A stretch of 7,747 nucleotides of DNA, from NCBI GenBank assembly GCA_023398615.1, contig JAEWSD010000006.1, positions 1 through 7,747 of the forward strand. The letters run 5' to 3'. The notes under the pieces were generated by a model. It did no database searches. It was not told the origin of the DNA and was given only the letters and a program-made list of their open reading frames with translations. This stretch comes from Bacillota bacterium (GTDB taxonomy: Bacteria; Bacillota; Clostridia; Lachnospirales; Lachnospiraceae). Within the stretch, counting starts at the first letter, position 1, and the number at the start of each line of letters is the position of its first letter. Below, one piece after another: positions 1-6,865 of the stretch. Position numbers and translations under genes: made by a program.

Positions 1-93
1 GGACAGCACCTGTTAGACAAGCCGATTACAATGGATGAGTTTAAAACGGCAGAAGCAAAATGGTATACGGACCGTGATGCATTAACGAAGTAA
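1..93 (+). CDS. C-terminal end of a probable oligopeptide-binding protein (partial, 5' end outside window)
   Basis: An open frame enters from the left edge and ends at TAA 91-93, giving 30 residues that start GQHLLDKPITMDEF and end in DALTK. The fragment is hydrophilic, helix-like and rich in Lys, Glu and Asp. This resembles the closing helix of family 5 extracellular solute-binding proteins (OppA/DppA type), whose Gram-positive members often end in a 'PIT-x-EE-x-x-A-x-A-K' style segment. The stronger argument is context: the next genes are oppB, oppC, oppD and oppF, and in this transporter family the binding-protein gene very commonly comes first. The fragment carries no catalytic or ligand-binding motif, so the assignment is mostly positional. 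If correct, the full protein would be a lipoprotein outside the membrane that delivers peptides to OppBC. Confidence 0.55.
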   Translation, partial: GQHLLDKPITMDEFKTAEAKWYTDRDALTK

Positions 94-114
94 CAGATAC
101 GGTAAGTTTTGATG

Positions 115-164
115 AAAGAGGTTGTCCGAACGGTGGTTTACAACCACTGTCGGATAACCTCTTT
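115..164 (+). terminator. Long stem-loop between binding-protein and permease genes (partial terminator or mRNA stabiliser)
   Basis: Bases 115-138 pair with 142-164 in a 23-bp stem with one bulged A (129 or 130) and a three-base loop (TAC, 139-141). The two imperfect pairs, G124 with T155 and G132 with T148, are G-U wobbles in the plus-strand RNA. They would be A-C mismatches in a minus-strand transcript, so the structure appears to be selected in plus-strand RNA. It starts 21 bases after the upstream stop codon, opens with AAA and closes with TTT, but no long U tract follows. A leaky terminator or a 3' protective stem that raises binding-protein mRNA over permease mRNA is the usual role at this position in ABC operons. 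That role is inferred here. Confidence 0.7.
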
Positions 165-170
165 ATGGTA

Positions 171-188
171 TGGGAAATCATATTCCCA
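171..188 (+). other. Small stem-loop ahead of the oppB ribosome binding site
   Basis: TGGGAA (171-176) is complementary to TTCCCA (183-188), leaving a six-base loop. It lies seven bases after the larger hairpin and 15 bases before the AAGGAG at 204-209. The stem is only six base pairs, so it may be chance. It could stack with the upstream hairpin and hold the leader in a defined fold. Confidence 0.3.
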
Positions 189-203
189 ATCTATGTCTTA
201 CAG

Positions 204-209
204 AAGGAG
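204..209 (+). promoter_or_regulatory. Ribosome binding site that fixes the oppB start at 217
   Basis: AAGGAG sits seven bases before ATG 217. The same frame is open back to an ATG at 109, but those extra 36 codons run through the two hairpins and encode a hydrophilic stretch unlike any OppB N-terminus. The protein from 217 begins MIKYLIKRLARS, a standard start for this permease family. Confidence 0.85.
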
Positions 210-216
210 TCACACG

Positions 217-1158
217 ATGATAAAATACCTAATAAAAAGATTGGCCCGATCAATTCTGACTCTGTTTATCATAATATCCATCGTATTCATACTTCTTCGT
301 TTGATGCCGATTGAAGGATACTTTCAGAATTATGACAAACTGACGGAGGAACAGATTCAGACAGGAATAAGGATTATGGGACTGGATAAACCGGTGCTGA
401 TACAGCTAAAGGATTTCTATATCCAGCTGTTCCACGGTAATCTGGGTGTATCCCGTATTTATCGCGCTAATGTTCCCATTACCGAGATTCTGGCAACCAA
501 AATTCCGCTCTCGCTGCAATTGGGCGGAAGTTCGCTGTTACTTGCGTTATTGATCGGAATACCGCTCGGAACTTTAATGGCACGCTCGAAAGGAAAATTT
601 TGGGATAGCTTTGGAACCGCATTTATTGTCTTTATTCAGGCCGTTCCGGCAGCGGTATACTTCCTGTTTATTCAGATTTTCGGCTATGATTGGTTCGGAG
701 TATCCATGCTGTTTGAAAAAGATGATTTTTCCACCTGGATATTGCCGATCATATCCATGTCGCTAGGAAATATTGCATACTACTCCATGTGGCTGCGCCG
801 CTATATGGTGGACGAAAATAATAAGGACTATGTAAAGCTGGCAGTCGCAAAAGGCGTATCCAAAAAGGATATTATGCTAAAGCATATATTCCGGAATGCC
901 TTCGTACCGATGATACAGTATATTCCCAGTTCCTTTTTAAATACTATCGTAGGTTCTATCTATGTAGAATCTTTGTACAGTGTACCCGGTATGGGAGGAC
1001 TTCTGGTTGATGTCGTGAAAAGACAGGATAATACAATGGTACAGGCTATTGTCATTATCTTTGCCTCCGTCGGAATCCTTGGCCTGATTCTGGGTGATCT
1101 CCTTATGACGATGCTGGATCCCCGTATCAGCTTCAGTCAAAAAGGAGGTGCGCGCTGA
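217..1158 (+). CDS. oppB: Oligopeptide ABC transporter permease OppB
   Basis: The 313-residue integral membrane permease is about the usual size for OppB/DppB. With OppC it forms the channel through which peptides delivered by the binding protein enter the cytoplasm. The N-terminus (MIKYLIKRLARS, then a hydrophobic helix to about residue 30) is typical of the family. Further hydrophobic segments lie near residues 102-123, 134-156, 175-195, 236-257 and 276-299. The cytoplasmic EAA loop that docks onto the ATPases is seen at about 204-231 (DYVKLAVAKGVSKKDIM and the following KHIFRNAFVP), and the C-terminal LDPRISF is also characteristic. Start 217 is chosen over an in-frame ATG at 109 because of the AAGGAG at 204-209. 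Its TGA overlaps the oppC ATG by one base, so the two are probably translationally coupled. The exact substrate cannot be read from the permease; dipeptide, oligopeptide and nickel permeases share this architecture. Confidence 0.93.
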   Translation: MIKYLIKRLARSILTLFIIISIVFILLRLMPIEGYFQNYDKLTEEQIQTGIRIMGLDKPVLIQLKDFYIQLFHGNLGVSRIYRANVPITEILATKIPLSLQLGGSSLLLALLIGIPLGTLMARSKGKFWDSFGTAFIVFIQAVPAAVYFLFIQIFGYDWFGVSMLFEKDDFSTWILPIISMSLGNIAYYSMWLRRYMVDENNKDYVKLAVAKGVSKKDIMLKHIFRNAFVPMIQYIPSSFLNTIVGSIYVESLYSVPGMGGLLVDVVKRQDNTMVQAIVIIFASVGILGLILGDLLMTMLDPRISFSQKGGAR

Positions 1159-2156
1159 TGACTTTATTCGGTAAGAAATCCGTTAAACTGGAACACAGCA
1201 TTGAAACTGCCGTAAAGGCGGAGTATTCGGAAAAGGAACTGTTTGAGTTTGCCGTCTACGATGAAAGTGCCGCCGAGAAGGCAGGCTATTCCAACTATTC
1301 CTATTGGCGGAGCACCATCCAGTCATTTCTTCGCAACAAGCTTGCGGTATCACTGATGCTTGTTATCCTGGGAATACTGCTATTTACCTGTATACAGCCT
1401 TTTTTACCCGGACAGATCGACCCCAATCTGGTGAATAACAATACCTCGGGGATTCAGATCCGGAATCAGCCGCCGGACGGACGGTTCTGGTTTGGTACGA
1501 ATTCCATCGGACAGGATCTTTGGAGCCGTGTGTGGGCCGGAACCCGTACCTCCTTAACGATCGGATTCCTGGTTGCATTAATCGAAGCGGCTGCCGGAAT
1601 TACGGTAGGTGTGTTATGGGGATATGTACGCAGGCTGGACTTTATCTTTACGGAAATCTATAACGTGCTGGATAATATACCGTCTACGATTGTATTGATA
1701 CTTTTCTCCTATGTGATGAAACCGAGCGTGGCCAGTTTGATCATAGCCATGAGCCTTACGAGATGGATCGCAATGGCAAGGTTTATCCGCAACCAGATAC
1801 TGATTATCCGTGACAGGGACTACAACCTGGCTTCCCGGTGTCTTGGCACCCCGACCCGAAGGATCATTATCCGAAACCTGCTGCCTTACATGGTGTCCGT
1901 TATAATGCTGCGTATGGCACTGGCAATACCGGAGGCAATCGGAAGCGAGGTATTTATTACCTATATCGGTTTGGGACTTCCGCTTGAGATACCAAGCCTC
2001 GGAAATCTGATTACAACAGGCAGGGTATTACTGATGAGTCCGGGACTGCGCTATCAGCTGATATTTCCTACCATAGTACTTTCCATAGTAACCATTTCGT
2101 TCTATATCATCGGAAACGCATTTGCGGATGCGGCCGACCCGAAGAATCATGTTTAA
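1158..2156 (+). CDS. oppC: Oligopeptide ABC transporter permease OppC
   Basis: The second membrane permease subunit has 332 residues, slightly long for OppC because of a hydrophilic N-terminal extension of about 50 residues rich in Glu and Lys. An OppC-type N-terminal segment follows: WRSTIQSFLRNKLA and then the first transmembrane helix at about 61-80. The typical GTNSIGQDLWSRVWAGTR motif lies at 113-130. The EAA coupling loop is at about 221-245 (DYNLASRCLGTPTRRIIIRN and the following LLPYM). The protein ends GNAFADAADPK, a variant of the usual G-x-x-L-x-D-x-x-DPR ending. Its start is set by AAAGGAGGTG (1141-1150), nine bases from GGAGG to the ATG, and the ATG overlaps the oppB stop by one base. 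It pairs with OppB to form the translocation pore. Twenty-five bases separate it from the ATPase gene. Confidence 0.93.
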   Translation: MTLFGKKSVKLEHSIETAVKAEYSEKELFEFAVYDESAAEKAGYSNYSYWRSTIQSFLRNKLAVSLMLVILGILLFTCIQPFLPGQIDPNLVNNNTSGIQIRNQPPDGRFWFGTNSIGQDLWSRVWAGTRTSLTIGFLVALIEAAAGITVGVLWGYVRRLDFIFTEIYNVLDNIPSTIVLILFSYVMKPSVASLIIAMSLTRWIAMARFIRNQILIIRDRDYNLASRCLGTPTRRIIIRNLLPYMVSVIMLRMALAIPEAIGSEVFITYIGLGLPLEIPSLGNLITTGRVLLMSPGLRYQLIFPTIVLSIVTISFYIIGNAFADAADPKNHV

Positions 2157-2170
2157 GGCAGTATGCGGAA

Positions 2171-2179
2171 GGAGGAAGG
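2171..2179 (+). promoter_or_regulatory. Ribosome binding site that fixes the oppD start at 2182 or 2185
   Basis: GGAGGAAGG lies six bases (counted from GGAGG) ahead of ATG 2182 and nine ahead of ATG 2185. The same frame is open back to ATG 2122, inside oppC, but that start has no comparable site and adds a basic stretch unlike ABC ATPases. The choice between the two adjacent ATG codons cannot be made from sequence. Confidence 0.75.
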
Positions 2180-2181
2180 TT

Positions 2182-3231
2182 ATGATGGACAAAGAGATCA
2201 CATTATCAGTTAAAAATTTAAATGTTAAATTTAATCTGCGGGGTATGGTGCTGCATGCCATCCGGGATATCTCGCTGGATATATACAAAGGGGAAAGCCT
2301 GGCGATCGTCGGGGAATCCGGTTCCGGGAAATCGGTATTTACCAAGACCTTCATGGGGCTGCTGGATAATAACGGGTGGATTGATTCCGGTGAGATCCTT
2401 TACAACGGTACGGATCTTACCGCCTACAGGACGGAAAAAGAATGGCGTACCATTCGCGGCCGTGAGATTGCTATGGTCATGCAGGACCCTATGACAAGCC
2501 TTAACCCTTTAAAAACGGTCGGCGCACAGATCGGCGAGGCAATCGGGATGCATCAGGGGCTTAAGGGCACGCAGAGGAAGGAAGCAGTGCTTCAGATTCT
2601 TAAGGACGTCGGCATCACGGAACCGGAGCGCCGATACGGACAATATCCGCATGAATTCTCCGGCGGTATGAGACAGAGGGTGGTAATTGCCATAGCGGTG
2701 GCATGCAGGCCGAAGCTGCTGATTTGTGACGAGCCGACTACCGCTCTGGATGTAACGATTCAGGCACAGATACTGGAGCTGTTAAAGAGCCTGAAAACAA
2801 AATATAATCTGACAACGGTATATATTACCCATGACCTGGGTGTCGTAGCCAATGTGGCGGACCGGATCGCCGTTATGTATGCCGGCGATGTGGTAGAAAT
2901 CGGCGGCTGTGAGGAGATTTTTTACGACCCGAAACACCCGTATACCTGGGCCTTGCTGTCTTCCCTTCCGCAGTTGGGAAAGAAGGGGGAGGATCTGTAC
3001 TCCATCAAGGGGACGCCTCCGAACCTCTTTCGAAGCATAAAAGGGGACGCCTTTGCACCGCGCAATCCTCAGGCACTCAAGATTGATTTTGTGGAAAGGC
3101 CGCCGTACTTTGAGGTAAGCCCGACGCATAAGGTGCGTTCCTGGCTTATGGACCCCAGAGCACCCAGGGTGGAACCTCCCGAACATATAAAGGAATTATG
3201 CAGGCAGGGAGGGATACATGATGCGAAGTAA
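2182..3231 (+). CDS. oppD: Oligopeptide ABC transporter ATP-binding protein OppD
   Basis: The cytoplasmic ATPase subunit (349 residues) powers peptide import through OppBC as a heterodimer with OppF. Motifs in order are Walker A GESGSGKS at 44-51, Q-loop Gln101 (VMQDPMTSLNP), ABC signature FSGGMRQR at 159-166, Walker B LLICDEPTTALD at 179-190 with catalytic Glu184, and the switch His217 (ITHDLG). The C-terminal oligopeptide-transporter domain begins at KHPYTWALLSSLPQ (about 251). In this domain many proteobacterial OppD/DppD proteins carry a cysteine cluster of the form CPFAPRC. Here the equivalent segment reads GDAFAPRNPQALKIDF and has no cysteines. I recall the same variant in lactococcal and clostridial OppD, so it is a lineage feature rather than damage. 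The C-terminus overlaps oppF by 14 bases, which suggests coupled translation and equal amounts of both ATPases. Confidence 0.94.
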   Translation: MMDKEITLSVKNLNVKFNLRGMVLHAIRDISLDIYKGESLAIVGESGSGKSVFTKTFMGLLDNNGWIDSGEILYNGTDLTAYRTEKEWRTIRGREIAMVMQDPMTSLNPLKTVGAQIGEAIGMHQGLKGTQRKEAVLQILKDVGITEPERRYGQYPHEFSGGMRQRVVIAIAVACRPKLLICDEPTTALDVTIQAQILELLKSLKTKYNLTTVYITHDLGVVANVADRIAVMYAGDVVEIGGCEEIFYDPKHPYTWALLSSLPQLGKKGEDLYSIKGTPPNLFRSIKGDAFAPRNPQALKIDFVERPPYFEVSPTHKVRSWLMDPRAPRVEPPEHIKELCRQGGIHDAK

Positions 3232-4162
3232 TCAGGACAGAGAGAAGCTGCTGGAAATAAAAAACCTGAAGGTAAGCTTTGGGGAACACAGCCATAAAAC
3301 CGTTGTGGTAAACGATGTCAGCTTTGATATCTATAAAGGGGAAACCTTCGGATTGGTCGGGGAATCCGGATCGGGAAAAACGACGATCGGACGCGCCATT
3401 ATACGTATCAATCCTACGATGAGGGGTGACATCCTGTATAAGGGGCAGAAGATAAACGGAAAGATACCCGCGGAGCTGGACCGTGAGATCACAAGGAAGA
3501 TACAGATGATATTCCAGGACCCTATGGCTTCGCTGAATGAACGTGCCAAGGTGGATTATATCGTATCGGAAGGTCTGCTTCATTCGGGGCGGAAGCTGAC
3601 GAAACCGGAAAGAAAGCAAAGGGTGGATAATGCCCTTGAGGCGGTAGGGCTGCTGCCGGAGTTCGCAAGCCGTTTCCCGCATGAATTCTCCGGCGGGCAA
3701 AGGCAGCGTATCGGAATTGCCAGGGCTTTGATTATGGAACCGGAGTTTATTATTGCCGACGAACCGATTTCGGCTCTGGATGTATCCATCCGTGCCCAGG
3801 TACTTAATCTGCTCTCCGACCTGCAGAAGAAAAGAGGGCTGACCTATCTGTTTGTGGCCCATGATTTATCCGTTATGCGCTTTATAGCAGACCGGATTGC
3901 GGTCATCCATAAGGGCGTGCTGGTCGAGCTGGGGGAGACGGAGAAGCTGTTTGCCAATCCGCTGCATCCCTACACGAAAGCACTGCTTTCCGCTATCCCG
4001 ATGCCGGACCCGCGCGCAGAGAAAAACAAGGTCCTCTCCGTATACGATCCGTCGTTGCATGACTATTCCGTATATCCGCCGGTATGGACGGAAGCGGAAG
4101 AAAACCATTATGTGCTGGCAAATGAGCCGGAGCTTGAGAGATACAGATCGGAGCTTAAATGA
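3218..4162 (+). CDS. oppF: Oligopeptide ABC transporter ATP-binding protein OppF
   Basis: The second ATPase of the importer has 314 residues. Walker A GESGSGKT is at 48-55, Q-loop Gln100 (IFQDPMASLN), signature FSGGQRQR at 157-164, Walker B FIIADEPISALD at 177-188 with Glu182, and switch His215 (VAHDLS). The C-terminal HPYTKALLSAIPMPDP (250-265) followed by LSVYDPSLHDY marks the OppF rather than the OppD branch and resembles Gram-positive OppF tails. Two ATG codons, 3218 and 3221, follow a GGGAGGG site at 3207-3213. The first is listed, but the second has the more usual spacing of eight bases from GGAGG. The start lies inside oppD (14-base overlap), and the stop overlaps the next gene's ATG as ATGA (4159-4162). 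That overlap ties transporter expression to the downstream hydrolase gene. Confidence 0.94.
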   Translation: MMRSNQDREKLLEIKNLKVSFGEHSHKTVVVNDVSFDIYKGETFGLVGESGSGKTTIGRAIIRINPTMRGDILYKGQKINGKIPAELDREITRKIQMIFQDPMASLNERAKVDYIVSEGLLHSGRKLTKPERKQRVDNALEAVGLLPEFASRFPHEFSGGQRQRIGIARALIMEPEFIIADEPISALDVSIRAQVLNLLSDLQKKRGLTYLFVAHDLSVMRFIADRIAVIHKGVLVELGETEKLFANPLHPYTKALLSAIPMPDPRAEKNKVLSVYDPSLHDYSVYPPVWTEAEENHYVLANEPELERYRSELK

Positions 4163-4947
4163 GTAAGGATGAACTGCTGCAAGTAATCGATGAAGAGATA
4201 TGCAAAGCGCAGGCGCAGACCGCATTATTGGTTAAGAATCTGGACACAGGTGAAACCCTGCTTGAGCATGAAGCGGATAATCCAATGGTTTCCGCCAGTA
4301 TCATTAAAGTTCCGATTATGCTGTCCGCCCTGGAGCTGGTGAAAGAGGGCGGCTATTCCCTGCATTCGAAGTTTGAAATGCCGGAGGCTGCCATTCTTTA
4401 TGATACGGAAGTGTTCGAATATGGCGGCGGTAAATATACGTTAGACGAGCTTTTGGTCTGGATGATTATAAACAGTGATAATACGGCGGCGAACTTCCTG
4501 ATCGATATACTTACTCCGGACAGGATCAATGATTTCTGCCGCCGTTATTCCTTAAACGCTACAAGGCTGGAACGGAAGATGCTGGATTACAAGGCCGTTG
4601 AAGCCGGGAGAAATAATTATACGTCCGTTAAGGATATGGAGCTGCTGTTTTGCGCCTTGCATAACCGCTCTATATTAACTCCCGGGCTTTGCGACTATGC
4701 GCTTTCCGTACTGAAAAGGCAGCGGCATAAAAAGCTTGCAATGCGTTATATCGGTGATGAGGTAGAAGCGGCGCACAAGACCGGTGCCTTAGATCGTCTG
4801 AAGCATGATGCCGGGATATTCTATCTGAAGAACACGAGCTATTATTTTGCTGCTTTCGTGGCCGGTGCGCCGGATGACGGATATGCCGCAAGGTGGATCG
4901 GGAGAATATCCGCATTGGTTTATGAATATTATAAGGATAACAAATAA
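4159..4947 (+). CDS. Class A beta-lactamase-fold serine hydrolase, no signal peptide (first of two)
   Basis: This 262-residue protein has the penicillin-recognising serine hydrolase fold: SIIK (Ser47, Lys50) as the SxxK nucleophile motif, SDN at 106-108 and KTG at 207-209, with spacings as in class A beta-lactamases. By hand alignment, RLERKMLDYK (136-145) matches the omega-loop start RLDRWEPELN of TEM-type enzymes. This puts Met141 where the deacylating Glu166 belongs and Lys145 at Asn170. The N-terminus (MSKDELLQVIDEEI) is charged, with no export signal or lipobox, so the protein is probably cytosolic. These points argue against a working resistance enzyme and favour a peptidase, esterase or amidase, possibly on D-amino-acid peptides imported by the linked Opp system. 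That role is inferred; I know of no characterised close relative. Its ATG overlaps the oppF stop, with GGAG (4150-4153) five bases upstream. Confidence 0.85.
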   Translation: MSKDELLQVIDEEICKAQAQTALLVKNLDTGETLLEHEADNPMVSASIIKVPIMLSALELVKEGGYSLHSKFEMPEAAILYDTEVFEYGGGKYTLDELLVWMIINSDNTAANFLIDILTPDRINDFCRRYSLNATRLERKMLDYKAVEAGRNNYTSVKDMELLFCALHNRSILTPGLCDYALSVLKRQRHKKLAMRYIGDEVEAAHKTGALDRLKHDAGIFYLKNTSYYFAAFVAGAPDDGYAARWIGRISALVYEYYKDNK

Positions 4948-4958
4948 AGGAGTGAATT

Positions 4959-5780
4959 ATGGGATTCGCTTTAGTAAATAAAACGATTGCTTCTCTTAGA
5001 AAGGAACCTTCCAGGGAAAGTGAACTTGCGGATGAGGATTTCTATGGCATGACTGTGGAGATACTCGAGGAGCCGGTTCGGGACTGGTACCTTGTCAAAA
5101 CCAGCTACCGCTACACCGGATACGTACATTCCTCGGAGCTTTTGATCGATGACGTGCGGGTGAAGGCCTGGGAAAAAGCCGATAAGCAGGTGGTTCTTCG
5201 TTCCTGCGCGGATGTACTTACCATGCCTAAGGTACAGGGCATCCATATGATCACCCTGTCCAGGGGCGCCGTTATCTCCGTGCTTGAGAAAGCGGATCAG
5301 GACGGCTGGGTGAAGGCCGGGCTTTGCGACGGCAGGCAGGGCTACATTAAGGAGAAGTCACTCGGGGAATATATTACGGGATGGTCGCTTAAGGATGAGA
5401 AGAAGTTGCGGAGGAATATTGTAAATACCGCGCTTTTATACATGGGTACGCAGTATCGCTGGGGAGGCAGAAGTCCCTTTGGCATCGACTGTTCGGGATT
5501 GTGCTCCGCGGCCTATATGTTAAATGGTGTAACCATATACCGGGATGCAAAGATAATGGAAGGCTTTCCGATTCATGAGATCGCCTATGAGCAGATTAAG
5601 CCGTGTGATTTGCTGTTCTTCCCGGGGCATGTTGCCATGTATATCGGTAATTGCAGGTATGTACATTCGACCGGTAAGAACGGGAGTGACGGGGTGGTAA
5701 TCAACAGCCTGGACCCGAAGGCCGCCGATTACCGGGAGGATTTGCCCTCCAAATTGAGAGCGGTGGGAAGTATATTTTAA
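4959..5780 (+). CDS. YkfC-like NlpC/P60 endopeptidase (gamma-D-glutamyl-L-diamino acid endopeptidase)
   Basis: This 273-residue cysteine peptidase probably cleaves cell-wall stem peptides between D-Glu and the diamino acid, releasing L-Ala-D-Glu. The N-terminal half reads as two SH3b-like domains (about 1-66 and 70-136, the second ending GWVKAGLCDGRQGYIKEKSL). The NlpC/P60 domain follows from about 150. The catalytic Cys178 sits in GIDCSG, with His224 in FFPGHVAMYIG and His236 in YVHSTG, so the Cys-His-His set is complete. The tandem SH3b plus NlpC/P60 layout and the size match Bacillus YkfC, in which the SH3b domain restricts the enzyme to peptides with a free N-terminal L-Ala. There is no signal peptide (MGFALVNKTIASLRKEPS), consistent with a cytosolic recycling enzyme rather than a secreted wall hydrolase. 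AAGGAG at 4947-4952 lies six bases before the ATG, and the gap to the previous gene is 11 bases. Confidence 0.88.
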   Translation: MGFALVNKTIASLRKEPSRESELADEDFYGMTVEILEEPVRDWYLVKTSYRYTGYVHSSELLIDDVRVKAWEKADKQVVLRSCADVLTMPKVQGIHMITLSRGAVISVLEKADQDGWVKAGLCDGRQGYIKEKSLGEYITGWSLKDEKKLRRNIVNTALLYMGTQYRWGGRSPFGIDCSGLCSAAYMLNGVTIYRDAKIMEGFPIHEIAYEQIKPCDLLFFPGHVAMYIGNCRYVHSTGKNGSDGVVINSLDPKAADYREDLPSKLRAVGSIF

Positions 5781-5815
5781 GTGCGGCAGCTTGCGGCACA
5801 GGACAGGAGAATGGC

Positions 5816-6811
5816 ATGAAAGTGGCGGATATGCATTGTGATACGATATCGGAGCTGTATGATGCCCGGAAGGCAGGCAGGGATTACGGCCTTGCCGTAA
5901 ACGGATTGCATGTGGATATTGCGAAAATGATAAAGGGGGATTATCTCGTTCAAAACTTTGCAATCTTCGTAAATCTTAAAAAGCACGAGAATCCCCTGGA
6001 ATATTGCCTCGAATTGATCGACTTTTACTATAAAGAAATGGAACGGAATAAGGATAAAATCGGGCTTGCCTTAAATTATGAGGACATCCTGAAAAATCAG
6101 GCCGAAGGAAAGCTGTCCGGCATGCTGACCATCGAGGAAGGCGGCACTGCCGAAGGCAGCCTGGCAAACCTGAGGGATTTCTACCGGCTCGGCGTACGTA
6201 TGCTTACCTTGACCTGGAACTATGCAAACGGCATCGGATACCCGAATTTTACCCTGGTCGAAGGGGAAAAACCGGATTTTAAGAGGCCTGATTGCGTAAA
6301 TGGATTGACGGAATTCGGATTGGAATTCCTGCAGGAGATGGAGGAGCTGGGGATGATTATCGATGTGTCTCACCTGTCGGATGCGGGATTCTACCAGGTG
6401 CTTCACCATACGACTAGACCTTTTGCGGCCAGTCATTCGAATGCCAGGGGTGCCTGCTGTCATTCAAGGAATCTGTCGGATGATATGATCCGCCGTCTTG
6501 CCGAGAGGGGCGGGGTAATGGGCGTGAATTACTGCCCGTCATTTCTTGACGATACGAAGGAGGAATCGGAGGTCGAGGGAACGATTGCTTCGATTGTACA
6601 TACGATTAAGCATACGGTTTCGGTGGGCGGATATGAGTGTATTGGTTTAGGCTCGGATTTTGACGGTATTCCGACCCATAAGGAGCTGCCGGATGCGTCC
6701 TGTCTTCCCTTGCTTGCCGGGGCGTTATCGGATGCGGGAATGAAGCAGCATGAGATAGAGGCAATCTTTTATAAAAATGTACTGCGTCTTTACCGGGATG
6801 TATTAAAATAA
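5816..6811 (+). CDS. M19 family zinc dipeptidase (membrane/renal dipeptidase homologue, cytosolic)
   Basis: This 331-residue binuclear-zinc dipeptidase belongs to peptidase family M19. The metal ligands are visible: His7 and Asp9 in DMHCDT, bridging Glu107 in TIEEGG, His186 in IDVSHLSD and His207 in ASHSNAR. The catalytic Asp281 is in GSDFDG. Arg218 (SRN) matches the substrate-binding arginine of human renal dipeptidase. Residues 131-136 read TLTWNY where the human enzyme, as I recall it, has TLTH; this Trp form appears common in clostridial members. M19 enzymes accept dipeptides with a C-terminal D-residue, so L-Ala-D-Glu released by the upstream YkfC-like enzyme is a plausible substrate. 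No signal peptide or GPI-type tail is present. The start at 5816 follows AGGAGA (5805-5810). The 35-base gap from the previous gene holds a weak imperfect hairpin (5781-5799). Confidence 0.9.
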   Translation: MKVADMHCDTISELYDARKAGRDYGLAVNGLHVDIAKMIKGDYLVQNFAIFVNLKKHENPLEYCLELIDFYYKEMERNKDKIGLALNYEDILKNQAEGKLSGMLTIEEGGTAEGSLANLRDFYRLGVRMLTLTWNYANGIGYPNFTLVEGEKPDFKRPDCVNGLTEFGLEFLQEMEELGMIIDVSHLSDAGFYQVLHHTTRPFAASHSNARGACCHSRNLSDDMIRRLAERGGVMGVNYCPSFLDDTKEESEVEGTIASIVHTIKHTVSVGGYECIGLGSDFDGIPTHKELPDASCLPLLAGALSDAGMKQHEIEAIFYKNVLRLYRDVLK

Positions 6812-6833
6812 TTAGGTGTATTACGAAAGGTAA

Positions 6834-6865
6834 TCAGGTATTTGCAAAACTCTGGCAATACCTGA
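6834..6865 (+). other. Stem-loop abutting the ribosome binding site of the last hydrolase gene
   Basis: TCAGGTATTTGC (6834-6845) pairs with GCAATACCTGA (6855-6865), giving 11 base pairs with one bulged T and a nine-base loop. No U tract follows, so it is not a standard intrinsic terminator. The likely Shine-Dalgarno sequence TGAGGG (6863-6868) overlaps the last three bases of the 3' arm and lies nine bases before ATG 6878. The hairpin could therefore dampen initiation or act as a processing or stability element that sets the level of this gene apart from the rest of the operon. Confidence 0.55.

Noticed and set aside
109..216. Upstream in-frame extension of oppB to ATG 109
   Set aside because: The region is filled by two hairpins, ATG 109 lacks a ribosome binding site, and the added residues do not resemble an OppB N-terminus. 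ATG 217 has AAGGAG seven bases upstream.
2647..3696. A 20-base identical stretch at 2647-2666 and 3677-3696
   Set aside because: Both copies encode the PHEFSGG part of the ABC signature in the paralogous OppD and OppF. This is family conservation with shared codon use, not a mobile or regulatory repeat.
3146..3862. Long minus-strand open frame of 238 codons opposite oppD/oppF
   Set aside because: It lies wholly antisense to two clearly conserved ATPase genes, the protein has no recognisable domain, and it looks like a shadow of the coding strand.
217..4162. Nickel rather than peptide transporter
   Set aside because: The permeases and ATPases do not by themselves exclude it, but the OppF tail type and the linked peptidases favour peptides.
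4159..4947. Annotation as an antibiotic-resistance beta-lactamase
   Set aside because: There is no signal peptide, no Glu166 equivalent, and the gene is coupled to a peptide importer. The fold is shared, but resistance is not supported.
4959..5780. Secreted cell-wall hydrolase (NlpC/P60 autolysin)
   Set aside because: The N-terminus has no signal peptide, and the size and domain layout match cytosolic YkfC-type enzymes.
5781..5799. Imperfect hairpin or direct repeat GCGGC in the gap before the M19 gene
   Set aside because: The stem has a central mismatch and only about seven to eight pairs, with no U tract. It is too weak to call a regulatory element.
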